Source: CAYZWU01 sp964482235
GTDB taxonomy: Bacteria > Planctomycetota > B15-G4 > CAYZWU01
DNA: 64,000 nucleotides
Direction: 5' to 3'
Assembly: GCA_964482235.1 (NCBI GenBank)
Contig: CAYZWU010000002.1
Coordinates: 62,001 to 126,000, forward strand
Both the position numbers and the translations under genes were made by a program. This document shows, one piece after another, positions 1-8,809 of this stretch. Every line of letters begins with the position of its first letter. The first letter of the stretch is position 1. The notes beneath the pieces are model-generated. The model did not search any database. It saw nothing but the letters and a program-made list of their open reading frames with translations, and was not told where the DNA came from.

Positions 1-2
1 CC

Positions 3-290
3 GTGTCGATCGATCCGGGCGACGAGGAGGGAAAGAAGGTCGATCTCTGGATGGTCGTGATGAGCCACTACAGCCCCTACTGGCTCCAGTCGAACGGAGT
101 CTGGATCCAGTCCTCGACCCCGGTCCTCCTTGTCCAGGGCCAGCTCGAGCGCCGCGGCAGGACCACGGTCATCGACACGGCTCTGCCGCGTGGGACTTTT
201 CTCATCACCTTCGTCATCGACGAGGAGCCCAACGGCAAGCTCGACTTTGCGACCTGGTGCGATGACGCGGTGGTGACCGTGATTCCCTGA
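3..290 (+). CDS. C-terminal part of an unknown protein (5' truncated)
   Basis: The reading frame is open to the left edge of the window, so only the last 95 codons are seen and the GTG at position 3 is not necessarily a start. The visible part has the motifs VDLWMVVMSHYSPYW and FVIDEEPNGKLDFATW and ends in VTVIP, which looks like a compact beta-rich domain. No membrane segment or catalytic motif is visible. An inverted repeat and a strong hairpin follow the stop and may end its transcript. I do not recognise the family. Confidence 0.6.
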   Translation: MSIDPGDEEGKKVDLWMVVMSHYSPYWLQSNGVWIQSSTPVLLVQGQLERRGRTTVIDTALPRGTFLITFVIDEEPNGKLDFATWCDDAVVTVIP

Positions 291-303
291 TCCGAAGGCT
301 GCG

Positions 304-352
304 GGGCCGCCCGAAGATTCGCCCTCGGCTCGAATGAAATCCAGGGCGGCCC
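304..352. repeat. Inverted repeat downstream of the truncated gene
   Basis: GGGCCGCCC at 304-312 is exactly complementary to GGGCGGCCC at 344-352, with a 31-base spacer. It starts 14 bases after the stop at 290 and could form a GC hairpin in the 3' end of that transcript. It is weaker than the second hairpin at 386-423. Confidence 0.35.
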
Positions 353-385
353 GATGCAGTCCCACTTTTCTCGAAACAGTAACCT

Positions 386-427
386 GAGGCCGGGCAGGAT
401 CCAGCAGGGTTCTGCCCGGCCTCCTTT
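386..427 (+). terminator. Rho-independent-like terminator
   Basis: A perfect 12-bp stem is formed by GAGGCCGGGCAG (386-397) and CTGCCCGGCCTC (412-423), with a 14-base loop and a short pyrimidine tail (CTTTC). It lies between the truncated first gene and the start at 617. The rest of the 291-616 intergenic stretch shows no gene I can support. Confidence 0.55.
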
Positions 428-616
428 CAAACATGATGGCCACCGCTGATCGACGATCACAGGCTCCAGGTCGAATCCGGGTTTCGCTTCCTCGATGCCC
501 TCCATTCCCTCTCAAGCCGCCGGGCTTCTGCACTCGATAAGCCATAAATGATCGGATGTCCCGCCGGAGTGTCATGCAAGCCCTCATGCCTGAGGGAGAC
601 GAGTGGAGGTAGCAAG

Positions 617-2491
617 ATGAGGACTCAAGGCTTCGGTTCAGGTTTCAGGGGAGGAATTCGGTTGTTGGCCGCCGCCAGGATGTTTTTTCTCCTTCTTCTT
701 GCCGCCTGCACCCTGATCCCGTCGGGCGCTGCCGCGGGGGATCCGCCGCCCGAGACGTGGAACCTCAGCTTCAAGAGCGATATCTCCTTCAGCCAGGCCG
801 GCGTCTCGGCCAAGATCACGGCCAGCGGCAAGGCGTCCCTCAAGATCGGGGAGAACGGCGTCCTCACGGGGAACGGCAAGATGACGGCCTCGGAGCGGAC
901 CACAGGTCCCGGCCTCTCGAGCCACGTGTCGGGCTCCGGCCCCTTCAGCGTCGTCGGCAAGCGCGACGGCAAACGTCTGATCTTCCGCTTCACGGGAAAG
1001 GCCTTTCCTCTCAAGGGGACGATCAAGGCCGGCGGGATGGAGCTGGAACACGACAGCACCTTCGAGCCGTCCCTTCCGGTCTCGGTGGACAGCGTCATCG
1101 AACGGAAGGAGGGCGCAACCACCACGCTGAAGAACAGCGTGGCCGGCATGAAGAGCGTGACTGAGGTCGCTCTCTCGAACGGCGCCAACGTGAAGAAGGA
1201 GGCTCCGGAGCCTGCGGGGACTTTTCCAGACAAGGCGAACATCTGGAGCCTCGAGATGGACGCCAGGTGGACCACGGGGACGCTTCACGGTTCGATCACC
1301 AACACGATGAAGGGCCGCGCCGAGTTCCCCCTGCCCAAGGAGGACGGGCCGGCACGGGGCGAAGGCCCCCTGACCCTGAAGAACAGCACCATGACGGTGA
1401 AGGGCAAGCTGATCCTCGACGGCCGCATCGAGAACGGCGTGCTGCGCTTTACGCCGCGGATCGCCATGCAGAGCGGCGACATCAAGTCATCGGGCGGCCC
1501 GGTGACGGCGAAGTACGGCGCCGGTCTCTGGGGCGACGACGGCGAGGTGATCGCGATCGCGGTGGAGGACGGCGCCGAGTCGAAGGACAGCTTCACGCAC
1601 AAGGCATCGCGCTCCAGCGGCACCACGGTGTGGACGCTGACCGGCGACGTGCAGCCCGAGCTCGTCAAGTTCGAGGTGAAGGGGGCCAGGCGCGACGGCA
1701 TCGTGAAGCCGAAGAACTGGGCCGCTGTCAAGGACGGCGGCGGCGAGGTGATCGTGACGGCGGTGACCAAGCCGAACAACCGGAAGACCTGGAAGAAGAT
1801 CAAGTGGTCCGGCGACACGGGCGACCCGGTGCCGGGCAGCCCGAACAAGAGGCGGTTCTCGCGGGCGGGCAGCCGGAAGTTTCACCTCGAGGCCAAGCTG
1901 GGCGACACAAAGGACCATGTTGACCTCTGGATCCTCTGGGCCAAGGTGACGGTGCTCTGCGAGAAGAGCGAGACGATCCCGAAGAACGCGCCCAGATACA
2001 CGGCCCTGGCCGCCGTGATGGGAAAGCCGGCCTTCGACGGGACCGACAAGCTGGGCGAGGTGACGTGGAACAGCGGTGCGATGGGCGCGGGCAAGACGGC
2101 GCATATCGGTCAGATCACTCCCAAGGGGGCTCACAGCGTGGTGAAGGGCAAGTGGGAGTTCCGCCGCAAGAAGAAGGGCTACCGCCTGGGCAACAAGGCC
2201 CCCGTGGAGAGCTGGCCGAAGTGGACGGACGACACGTCGAAAGCGCCCTGCCTCAAGCTGGAGCCTGACAGCGACGACTGCATCTACGACATCGATGCTC
2301 CCACCATCGGCGGTGCGAGCCACCACGACACCAACTCGGCGTTCATCAACTTCCGGCAATACGTCCTCTGGAACGGCGAGCCCTGCTCGAAGCACGCCTT
2401 CTGGTCGTTCGAGGCCGAGTGGGATTTCATGAAGGACCCGAACGTCATCTACATCGACGTGGCAAAGGGGATGAAGGTCAAGACGCCCTGA
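617..2491 (+). CDS. Secreted lipoprotein of unknown function
   Basis: This 624-residue product has no family I recognise. The start at 617 is chosen because GGAGGT sits about 8 bases upstream; the same frame extends to 548 without a ribosome site. The N-terminus has a basic region, a hydrophobic stretch (FFLLLLAAC) and a lipobox-like LAAC, so export and lipid anchoring are likely. The mature part is rich in Lys, Gly, Ser and Thr and looks like repeated beta-strands (many alternating K/T strands around residues 50-330). Its last third carries paired cysteines (PCLKLEPDSDDC and GEPCSKHAF), possibly disulphides. It converges on the next gene with only 3 bases between the stop codons. Confidence 0.75.
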   Translation: MRTQGFGSGFRGGIRLLAAARMFFLLLLAACTLIPSGAAAGDPPPETWNLSFKSDISFSQAGVSAKITASGKASLKIGENGVLTGNGKMTASERTTGPGLSSHVSGSGPFSVVGKRDGKRLIFRFTGKAFPLKGTIKAGGMELEHDSTFEPSLPVSVDSVIERKEGATTTLKNSVAGMKSVTEVALSNGANVKKEAPEPAGTFPDKANIWSLEMDARWTTGTLHGSITNTMKGRAEFPLPKEDGPARGEGPLTLKNSTMTVKGKLILDGRIENGVLRFTPRIAMQSGDIKSSGGPVTAKYGAGLWGDDGEVIAIAVEDGAESKDSFTHKASRSSGTTVWTLTGDVQPELVKFEVKGARRDGIVKPKNWAAVKDGGGEVIVTAVTKPNNRKTWKKIKWSGDTGDPVPGSPNKRRFSRAGSRKFHLEAKLGDTKDHVDLWILWAKVTVLCEKSETIPKNAPRYTALAAVMGKPAFDGTDKLGEVTWNSGAMGAGKTAHIGQITPKGAHSVVKGKWEFRRKKKGYRLGNKAPVESWPKWTDDTSKAPCLKLEPDSDDCIYDIDAPTIGGASHHDTNSAFINFRQYVLWNGEPCSKHAFWSFEAEWDFMKDPNVIYIDVAKGMKVKTP

Positions 2492-2494
2492 TCG

Positions 2495-4765
2495 TCACTC
2501 CACGATCACCTCGTCGACGAAGATCCAGGCCGGCTGGCCGGCGCCGCGGTGCCAGCCGGGACAGAGCTTCAGCGATTCGGCATACACCTTGATGAAGCGG
2601 GCCGCTTTTCCGTCGAGGGAAGCGGCGAAGGTCTGCACGACCACCTTTCCCTTGCGCTGGCTCGTCTCGTTCTCCACGAGGGCGGCCCTCTCGAATGTCC
2701 GGCCGTCCCGGCTGAGTAAGAACTCCACCTTGCGGGGCAGGAAGATCCAGGAGAGCGGCTCCTGCAGGAAGTCGGCCGAGATCGACCGGATATCCGTCTC
2801 CTTGCCAAGATCGATAATCGCCTCCATGTCGCTGTTCTCGAAGCCGAGCCAGTTGTAATGGAAGTCGCGAAGCCCGAATCTGCCATCGGTGAGGGCCGAG
2901 CCGCCGCCCACGGGATACTTGGGGCTGCAGGGCGTCAGGAGGGAGACCGACCTGCCCCGTCCCAGGCTGCGGCCTTCGGACTTCTTCACCAGCTCGAGGA
3001 CCGTCGCCCGGAACTCCTCGGGCGGGTAGCCGTGCTCCTCGAGGCGGACGATCCCGTGCTCGCGGCAGGCGTCGACGAATTCGTCGACGCGCCGCAGCAT
3101 CCCGGGGCGTCCCTCGGACCGGCCCTCGCGCTCCTCGATGTAGGTGAGATCGCCGTCCACGTCGTGCAGCGAGAGGTCGAGGATCGCGAACTCCAGCGGG
3201 AGGCGCGCGCGCTTCACCCGGTTCAGTATCACGGGATCGGAGCGGACCGCCTCCCCGGCACGGTCGAAGAGCCGGGTGTACTCCTTCAGGAGCGCCGGGG
3301 TGAGGTAGGTGCGAAGCCCGCTCGACGGGTAGCCGTAGATGTCGAGCTTCCCCCCCGATTCGATCAGCGCCTCGTGCATCCTGTCGATGTACTTCCCGAT
3401 GAAGGGGCCTGCCTTGCCGTAGTAGCCGTCGAGGAAGTCGGTCAGGATCGCGTCCACATCGCTCTCGGGATTCCAGAGGAGCTTGGCGATCAGATAGGTG
3501 CGCAGCTCGTGGAACTCGGTGATCGAGCCGCCGCTCCCCTGCTGGAACATCATGGTGCAGCCGTTCTTCGCGAAGAACCGGAGGTTGGGCTGCAGCACGT
3601 GCAGGTTCGGGAATGGATCGAGGTAGTTCCGGAACTGGACCACGTAATCCCAGACAACGATGTTGTCCGTGAGGCGGCCCCAGTCCTCGATGTCCCGGCG
3701 AAAGCCCGCTTCGCCGGGATCGTCGGCCAGCGGCCGGCTCCTGTTGCATTCGATGGAGCAGAACATGATGTTCACGTTCCTCTCGGGCACGATCCCAGTG
3801 GGAGCCGCGCGCGAGTACTGGTAGGCGAGGGTCGAGATCGTCTTGTCGGGGAAACGCCTCGCCACCTTGTTCACGAAGGCGAGTACCGATCCGGCGTGGC
3901 TGCCGTGCTCCTCGTCCTTCCCGCTGCAGTCGGCGCATGTGCAGTAGTTGTAGTTGTCGTTCTGGGAGACGGACCAGATCGTCGCATCCGGCTTCGCGTC
4001 CATCTTTTTTTCCAGGTTCTCCACGAGAATCTCGAGGACATCGGGGTGGCTCAGGCAGAGCTGGCCGTCCCTCACCCTTCTGTCGTTGATCTCGCAGAAA
4101 TACTCGGGACGGCTGTCGAACCAGGTCTCCTCCGGAACGAGCCTGTCGAAGGTGTGCACCCACATGCCCCAGGTCCTGCTGCGGTCTTTTCGGCCCGTCA
4201 GCCTGTGCCACCGGACGTAGGGCTCGCTGTTCAGGGGGAAGTAGTGGAGGGTCTCCCTGTGGGTGAAGACCGGGGCCTGCCGATCGTCGATCGGGCCGAG
4301 GCGAAGCGACGGGCGATGGGGGATAACAACGGCGTCGGGCGCGTACATCCGGCAGCCGAGGTGGTCTTCCAGCAGGCCGAAGACGGCGTTGCGCGTACCG
4401 GCGGGGCTGGGTCCGGCCAGAACGAGCGTCCTGCCGCAGCTGCGGATGATGTAGCCGTCTACCCGCAGGTCTTCCTTGTCGAGATCGATCTTCAGCTTTG
4501 CATGGCGGCTGGACCGGCCGACGATGATCTCATCGCGCCGGACGGGTTCACCGTCGTCCCTGATCGGATAATCGGCGCCCGTGATCCTCTTCAGATAGAA
4601 GCGAAGCGTCTCGGCCGCCTCCCTCTCGATGGGCCCGGCATCGCGCGCGACCACGATCGTATAGCCTGTGGAACCGTCCGCAGCGAGATCGATCTCCTGC
4701 GCGGTGCAGGCGGCAAGCAGGAAAAGAAGCAGGCAGATCGGGAAGAGGCGGAGCTCCCTGGCCAT
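2495..4765 (-). CDS. DUF4838-type secreted lipoprotein, glycoside-hydrolase-like
   Basis: This 756-residue product begins with a lipoprotein signal (hydrophobic core then LLAAC). Residues of about 30-150 resemble the N-terminal domain that precedes glycosidase barrels in GH20/GH67 enzymes (REAAETLRFYLKRITGADYPI). The middle has the DUF4838 signature: SHPDVLEILVENLEKK, then SVSQNDNYNYCTCADC with its CxC-x2-C cluster, then NIMFCSIECNRSRP. The C-terminal 150 residues look like a discoidin (F5/8 type C) carbohydrate-binding domain (WLGFENSDMEAIIDLGKETDI). A role in binding or cutting extracellular polysaccharide is inferred from family context; catalytic residues are not established. It is divergent from the mechanosensitive channel gene. 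Confidence 0.85.
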   Translation of the reverse strand: MARELRLFPICLLLFLLAACTAQEIDLAADGSTGYTIVVARDAGPIEREAAETLRFYLKRITGADYPIRDDGEPVRRDEIIVGRSSRHAKLKIDLDKEDLRVDGYIIRSCGRTLVLAGPSPAGTRNAVFGLLEDHLGCRMYAPDAVVIPHRPSLRLGPIDDRQAPVFTHRETLHYFPLNSEPYVRWHRLTGRKDRSRTWGMWVHTFDRLVPEETWFDSRPEYFCEINDRRVRDGQLCLSHPDVLEILVENLEKKMDAKPDATIWSVSQNDNYNYCTCADCSGKDEEHGSHAGSVLAFVNKVARRFPDKTISTLAYQYSRAAPTGIVPERNVNIMFCSIECNRSRPLADDPGEAGFRRDIEDWGRLTDNIVVWDYVVQFRNYLDPFPNLHVLQPNLRFFAKNGCTMMFQQGSGGSITEFHELRTYLIAKLLWNPESDVDAILTDFLDGYYGKAGPFIGKYIDRMHEALIESGGKLDIYGYPSSGLRTYLTPALLKEYTRLFDRAGEAVRSDPVILNRVKRARLPLEFAILDLSLHDVDGDLTYIEEREGRSEGRPGMLRRVDEFVDACREHGIVRLEEHGYPPEEFRATVLELVKKSEGRSLGRGRSVSLLTPCSPKYPVGGGSALTDGRFGLRDFHYNWLGFENSDMEAIIDLGKETDIRSISADFLQEPLSWIFLPRKVEFLLSRDGRTFERAALVENETSQRKGKVVVQTFAASLDGKAARFIKVYAESLKLCPGWHRGAGQPAWIFVDEVIVE

Positions 4766-4912
4766 GGCTGGATCCTCGTCTTGAGCTGTCCTTGCCGAGG
4801 AACGCTGGCCCGGATCTGTACCAGAGCCTCTTCATCGGCATGAAAGAGGGCAGCTTAACGGTTTCACCTGGGGAGATCAAATCAACCTCCCGTCCTCTCC
4901 GGCAACGACTGG

Positions 4913-4951
4913 TTGACGCGGTTGAATCGAGCCGCTATTTACGAGTAAATA
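4913..4951 (+). promoter_or_regulatory. Candidate promoter with palindrome upstream of the MscS-type gene
   Basis: TTGACG (4913-4918) is followed after exactly 17 bases by TATTTA (4936-4941), a fair sigma-70-type pair reading toward the channel gene at 5067. The -10 box overlaps the near-perfect palindrome TATTTACGAGTAAATA (4936-4951), so a repressor could act there. This is the only structure seen in the 301-base divergent intergenic region (4766-5066). Confidence 0.35.
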
Positions 4952-5066
4952 CGCAAAAAACAAGGAAAGGGTTCAAATCGGGGGGGAGGACTTTATCCTA
5001 CATGGCCGCAGATATGACTGCATCAAAGCCGAATTGCCGAATGCCACGCCTGAAAGGATTTCAACC

Positions 5067-8000
5067 ATGAAGAGGTCTCGCGTCCTGGTCCTGTCCTTTT
5101 TCCTCTTCTTCACCCAGTGTCTATGTTTCCCGATGCTTCAAGGTGAAGCCCATTCACCCCCGCCCGCGATGCCCCGGGAGGACGGGCAGCCGCAGGATGC
5201 CGAGTCCGAAGACACGGCGCGCATCCGGAAGAAGATCGAGGAGCTCGACGGATCGTCCGAGATCGACGAAGCCTTGAAGAAGGAGATTCTCGACGAGTAC
5301 AGGGCGGCGCTCGATTTCAGCGAAAAGGCGGAGGAGAACCGCAGACAGGCCGCCGAGTTCGAGAAGGCGATCAGCGGTGCGCCCGAAGAGGTCAGGAAAC
5401 TTCAGCAGGAGCTCGCGAGACTGGAAGGCCTCGAGCCGCGGGATCCGCAGTCCGACTTTCCTGCAGCGACGGCGAAGGAGCTCGGCGCCCAGGTCTCTGC
5501 GCTGAAGTCCAAGCTGAGCGGGGAGAAGGTCCAGCTCGACGATCTCGAGGAGCTTGTCAAGAAGCTGAAATCGAGGCCGGGCGATGCGCGCAAGCAGCTC
5601 GCCGCCGCGTCGCAGAAGCTCGAGGAAAAGAAGAAGGAGCTCGAGGCTCCGCCTCCCCCGGATCAGCAGGTCCTGATGACGGAAGCCTGGCGAACCAAGC
5701 TCGAAATGCAGAGGGCGGCTCTCGCGGCGGAGATCCAGATGCTCGAGCAGGAGATCCTGAGCCTCGATCCTCGCTCGGAGGTGACCGGCCTTCAGCGCGA
5801 CGTGAAAGCCAGCGATGTGGGGCAAAGGGAGGCTTATCTGAAAGGCCTCGAGGAATTCGCTGCCAGGAGCCAGAAGGAGGAGGCCGAGAAGGCGCGCCTG
5901 GAGGCCGAGCGCGCCCTGCAGGAAGCCTCGGACAAGCATCCCGTCGTGCGTTCACTGGTGGAAGAGTTTGCCGCCCTGAGCCAGGAGATGTCCGATCTCG
6001 TGGCGCTCACCGCGCGCACCAAGGAGGATAAGGATGTCTGCGAGAACGAGCTGAGCATGGTCCGGAACGACTTCGAGGATGCCCGCGAGAAGCTGGAGAT
6101 CGCCGGGCTCAGCGAGGTGGTGGGCAAGCTGCTCCTGAGCCAGCGCGACAAGCTGCACGACATGGTCTACTTCAGCCGGGGTGCGGAAACGCGCGAGGAG
6201 CGGATCGCCGAGGGGCGGCTGAAGCAGCTTCGAATCGTCGACCAGCTCGAGGCATTGAACGAGCAGAAGCTCGAGGATGCCGCATTGACGAGGATGAGCG
6301 ACGGCCTGGACGCGGCCGTTCCGCCCAAGGTGAGGGAGGAGATCCGCACCGAGCTTCTCGACTTCCTCGGGAAGAAGAAGGAGCTGCTCGAACAGCTTGC
6401 AGACGGCTACGACGAATACCTCGGTATCCTGATCGAGGTCGACGTGAACCAGAACATGCTGGAGCAGCAGACGGCCGAGTTCGCCGCATTTCTCGACGAG
6501 CACCTCCTCTGGATTCCGAGCCTGATGCCCTTCTCCCTGGAAACGGCCGAAGGGATCCCCGGATCCCTGGCCTGGCTGTTCGATCCTACAGCCTGGATCG
6601 AAACTGGACGCTGCTTCATCGACGAGCTTCTGGACAACCTCGTTTTCTCGATCCTCTACATCATCGTTGTTCTCGCCCTATTCCTCTCGAGCTTCCGGCT
6701 GAAGAAGGGGCTCGATACCGCCGCAGGCAAGGTGGGGAGACCCTCGACGGACAGCATCCTCCTGACCGCCCAGTCGCTGGCGATCTCCATCCTCCTGGCG
6801 GCGCGCTTTCCGGTCCTGATGATTTGCGTCTCCTGGATCCTCTCCAGTGCATCAGATGCAACGGATTTTGCCCGCGGCGTTGCCTCGGCCCTCCACGCCT
6901 CGGCCCTGCTCTTTCTCGTCCTCCAGTTCGTCCGGACCCTCTGCCGAAAGGACGGCGTGGCAACGCGTCATTTCCGCTGGCCCGATCGAGCGAGGATTCT
7001 TCTCAGGCGCCACCTCTTCTGGCTGATGGCCGTCGCTCTTCCCCTGGAGTTCGTTTCGACACTGTCCGAGTGGGCCGCATTCGAACAGCATCGCGAGGGA
7101 CTCGGCCGGATCTCCTTCGTGGGAGCGATGGTCGCCCTGTCGTTCTTCTCCCTCGTCGTGATGAAACCGTTCAGCGGCCTGCCGGCGACCGTCCTGGCAG
7201 CCAAACCCGACGGCTGGCTCTCGAAGCTGAGATACTTCTGGTATCCCCTGATCGTGGCCATGCCGCTGTCTCTCGCCGTTCTGTCGACGGCGGGGTACGA
7301 CTACACGGCCCTCAGGCTGGAGAACAGGCTCTTCGCCACGATCCTGCTCACCTTCGGCATCGTCCTCGTCTACTCGCTGGTGCTGCGCTGGCTCATGGTG
7401 GCGCAGGGGAAGCTCGCCCTGGCCGAAGCGAAGAAGAAGCACGAGGCGCTGCTGGCCGCTCGCACCGAAGAGAGCGATGAGGAGCCGCCTCCCGCCCAGC
7501 CCGACGTGGGAGAGCTCGATTTCGCCAAGATCAACGAGCAGTCCCGTCAGCTTCTGCGCACCCTGGTAGGCATCTCCGTCGTTCTCGGCCTCTGGTTCGT
7601 CTGGTCCGACGTTCTTCCGGCTCTCGGCGTTCTCGAGCAGGTGGAGCTCTGGCATCACATGGTCGATTCGACGGAGGAAGGGGCCAGGCTCGTCGCCGTG
7701 ACCCTGGCCGATCTGCTGCTGGCCGTCGTGATGCTCTTCCTGACCCTTGCCGCGGCGCGAAACCTTCCCGGGGTCCTCGAGATCGCGATCCTGAAGCGGC
7801 TCCCCCTCGAGGAGGGCAGCCGCTACGCCATCAGAGCCGTGAGCCAGTACGTGATCACCGGCCTGGGGATCGTGGTGGCCTTCAACGTGATCGGCATCGG
7901 CTGGGAGCAGGTCCAGTTCCTCGTGGCCGCCCTCGGCGTGGGGCTCGGATTCGGGCTGCAGGAGATCTTCGCCAACTTCATCTCCGGCATCATCATCCTG

Positions 8001-8531
8001 TTCGAGCGGCCGATCCGCGTCGGTGATTTCGTCACCGTTGGCGGTGTGGACGGCGTTGTCACGCGGATCCGGATCCGCGCCACGACGATCACCGACCTGG
8101 ACCGCAAGGAGCTGATCGTCCCGAACAAGAGCTTCATCACGACGGAGCTGGTCAACTGGACCCTCTCCGATCCGGTCACCCGCGTCAAGGTGCCCATCGG
8201 CATCGGCTACGGCGCGGACACCGAGCTGGCCGAGCGGTTGATACTGAAAGCGGCGCGGGAAAACTCGAGGGTTCTCAAGGACCCGCCGCCCAGGACGCGG
8301 ATGATGGGCTACGGAGACAGCTCGGTCGATTACGAGCTCCGCGTCTTCGTGAACAAGTGGGCCAACATCGTACCGGTCAAGGACGAGCTCTACACCTCCG
8401 TGTTCAAGGCGTTCAGGGAGCACGACATCGAGATCCCGTTCCCACAGCGCGACATCAATTTCAGGAACGCGATCCCCTCTCCTCCTTCCGCGGATACGGC
8501 GGGGGATCCCAGGGGGAATGAGCCATCATGA
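5067..8531 (+). CDS. Large MscS-family mechanosensitive channel (MscK/MscM-like)
   Basis: The 1154-residue protein starts at the ATG at 5067 (AAAGGA 8 bases upstream). It has a signal peptide and a long charged, periplasmic coiled-coil region at about residues 35-470 (many KKLEEKKKELE-like heptads). Around ten membrane helices follow, then the conserved MscS pore and beta domain near residues 950-1140. The pore helix is Gly/Ala rich (LGVGLGFGLQEIFANFISG) and is followed by FERPIRVGDFVTVGG and VPNKSFITTELVNWT. Channels of this type open under membrane tension to release solutes on osmotic downshift. Length and N-terminal coiled coil match the large MscK/YjeP subclass. The stop overlaps the rubredoxin start (ATGA), implying translational coupling. 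Confidence 0.92.
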   Translation: MKRSRVLVLSFFLFFTQCLCFPMLQGEAHSPPPAMPREDGQPQDAESEDTARIRKKIEELDGSSEIDEALKKEILDEYRAALDFSEKAEENRRQAAEFEKAISGAPEEVRKLQQELARLEGLEPRDPQSDFPAATAKELGAQVSALKSKLSGEKVQLDDLEELVKKLKSRPGDARKQLAAASQKLEEKKKELEAPPPPDQQVLMTEAWRTKLEMQRAALAAEIQMLEQEILSLDPRSEVTGLQRDVKASDVGQREAYLKGLEEFAARSQKEEAEKARLEAERALQEASDKHPVVRSLVEEFAALSQEMSDLVALTARTKEDKDVCENELSMVRNDFEDAREKLEIAGLSEVVGKLLLSQRDKLHDMVYFSRGAETREERIAEGRLKQLRIVDQLEALNEQKLEDAALTRMSDGLDAAVPPKVREEIRTELLDFLGKKKELLEQLADGYDEYLGILIEVDVNQNMLEQQTAEFAAFLDEHLLWIPSLMPFSLETAEGIPGSLAWLFDPTAWIETGRCFIDELLDNLVFSILYIIVVLALFLSSFRLKKGLDTAAGKVGRPSTDSILLTAQSLAISILLAARFPVLMICVSWILSSASDATDFARGVASALHASALLFLVLQFVRTLCRKDGVATRHFRWPDRARILLRRHLFWLMAVALPLEFVSTLSEWAAFEQHREGLGRISFVGAMVALSFFSLVVMKPFSGLPATVLAAKPDGWLSKLRYFWYPLIVAMPLSLAVLSTAGYDYTALRLENRLFATILLTFGIVLVYSLVLRWLMVAQGKLALAEAKKKHEALLAARTEESDEEPPPAQPDVGELDFAKINEQSRQLLRTLVGISVVLGLWFVWSDVLPALGVLEQVELWHHMVDSTEEGARLVAVTLADLLLAVVMLFLTLAAARNLPGVLEIAILKRLPLEEGSRYAIRAVSQYVITGLGIVVAFNVIGIGWEQVQFLVAALGVGLGFGLQEIFANFISGIIILFERPIRVGDFVTVGGVDGVVTRIRIRATTITDLDRKELIVPNKSFITTELVNWTLSDPVTRVKVPIGIGYGADTELAERLILKAARENSRVLKDPPPRTRMMGYGDSSVDYELRVFVNKWANIVPVKDELYTSVFKAFREHDIEIPFPQRDINFRNAIPSPPSADTAGDPRGNEPS

Positions 8532-8689
8532 AGAAGTACATCTGTTCCCAGTGCGGCTACGTGTACGATCCGGACAAGGGCGATGATCTGAGCGACGTGC
8601 CGCCCGGCACGGCCTTCGACGACCTGCCCGAGGAGTGGATCTGCCCGATCTGCTATGCCGAGAAGGATGCCTTCGATCTGCTGGATTGA
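8528..8689 (+). CDS. Rubredoxin
   Basis: A 53-residue protein with the two rubredoxin iron-binding knuckles: CSQCGYVYDP at residues 6-15 and CPICYAEKD near residue 39, plus the usual PPGTAFDDLPEEW linker. Four cysteines bind one Fe; rubredoxins are small cytoplasmic electron carriers, often serving oxygen or peroxide detoxification. The second knuckle has CPICY where CP.CG is usual. The ATG overlaps the stop of the channel gene (ATGA), with AGGGGG about 11 bases upstream, so the two are probably co-translated. A long perfect palindrome follows 11 bases after the stop. Confidence 0.93.
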   Translation: MKKYICSQCGYVYDPDKGDDLSDVPPGTAFDDLPEEWICPICYAEKDAFDLLD

Positions 8690-8700
8690 GGCTTTCCGGG

Positions 8701-8773
8701 GCTTGTGAGAGGGGAATCACCAAAACGTCCTCGCTTCGCTGTGGAATGTTTTGGTGATTCCCCTCTCACAAGC
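8701..8773. repeat. Long perfect palindrome (26-bp arms) between convergent genes
   Basis: The arm 8701-8726 (begins GCTTGTGAGAGGGG) is exactly complementary to 8748-8773 (ends CCCCTCTCACAAGC), with a 21-base loop. It lies between the rubredoxin stop (8689) and the stop of the convergent gene (8810). It could act as a two-way terminator, but there is no T-run and the arms are unusually long and perfect, so a mobile palindromic or REP-like element is also possible. Confidence 0.7.
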
Positions 8774-8809
8774 CTGGGGGGCGCTCTTTCGTGCGGCGTC
8801 GATGATAAC

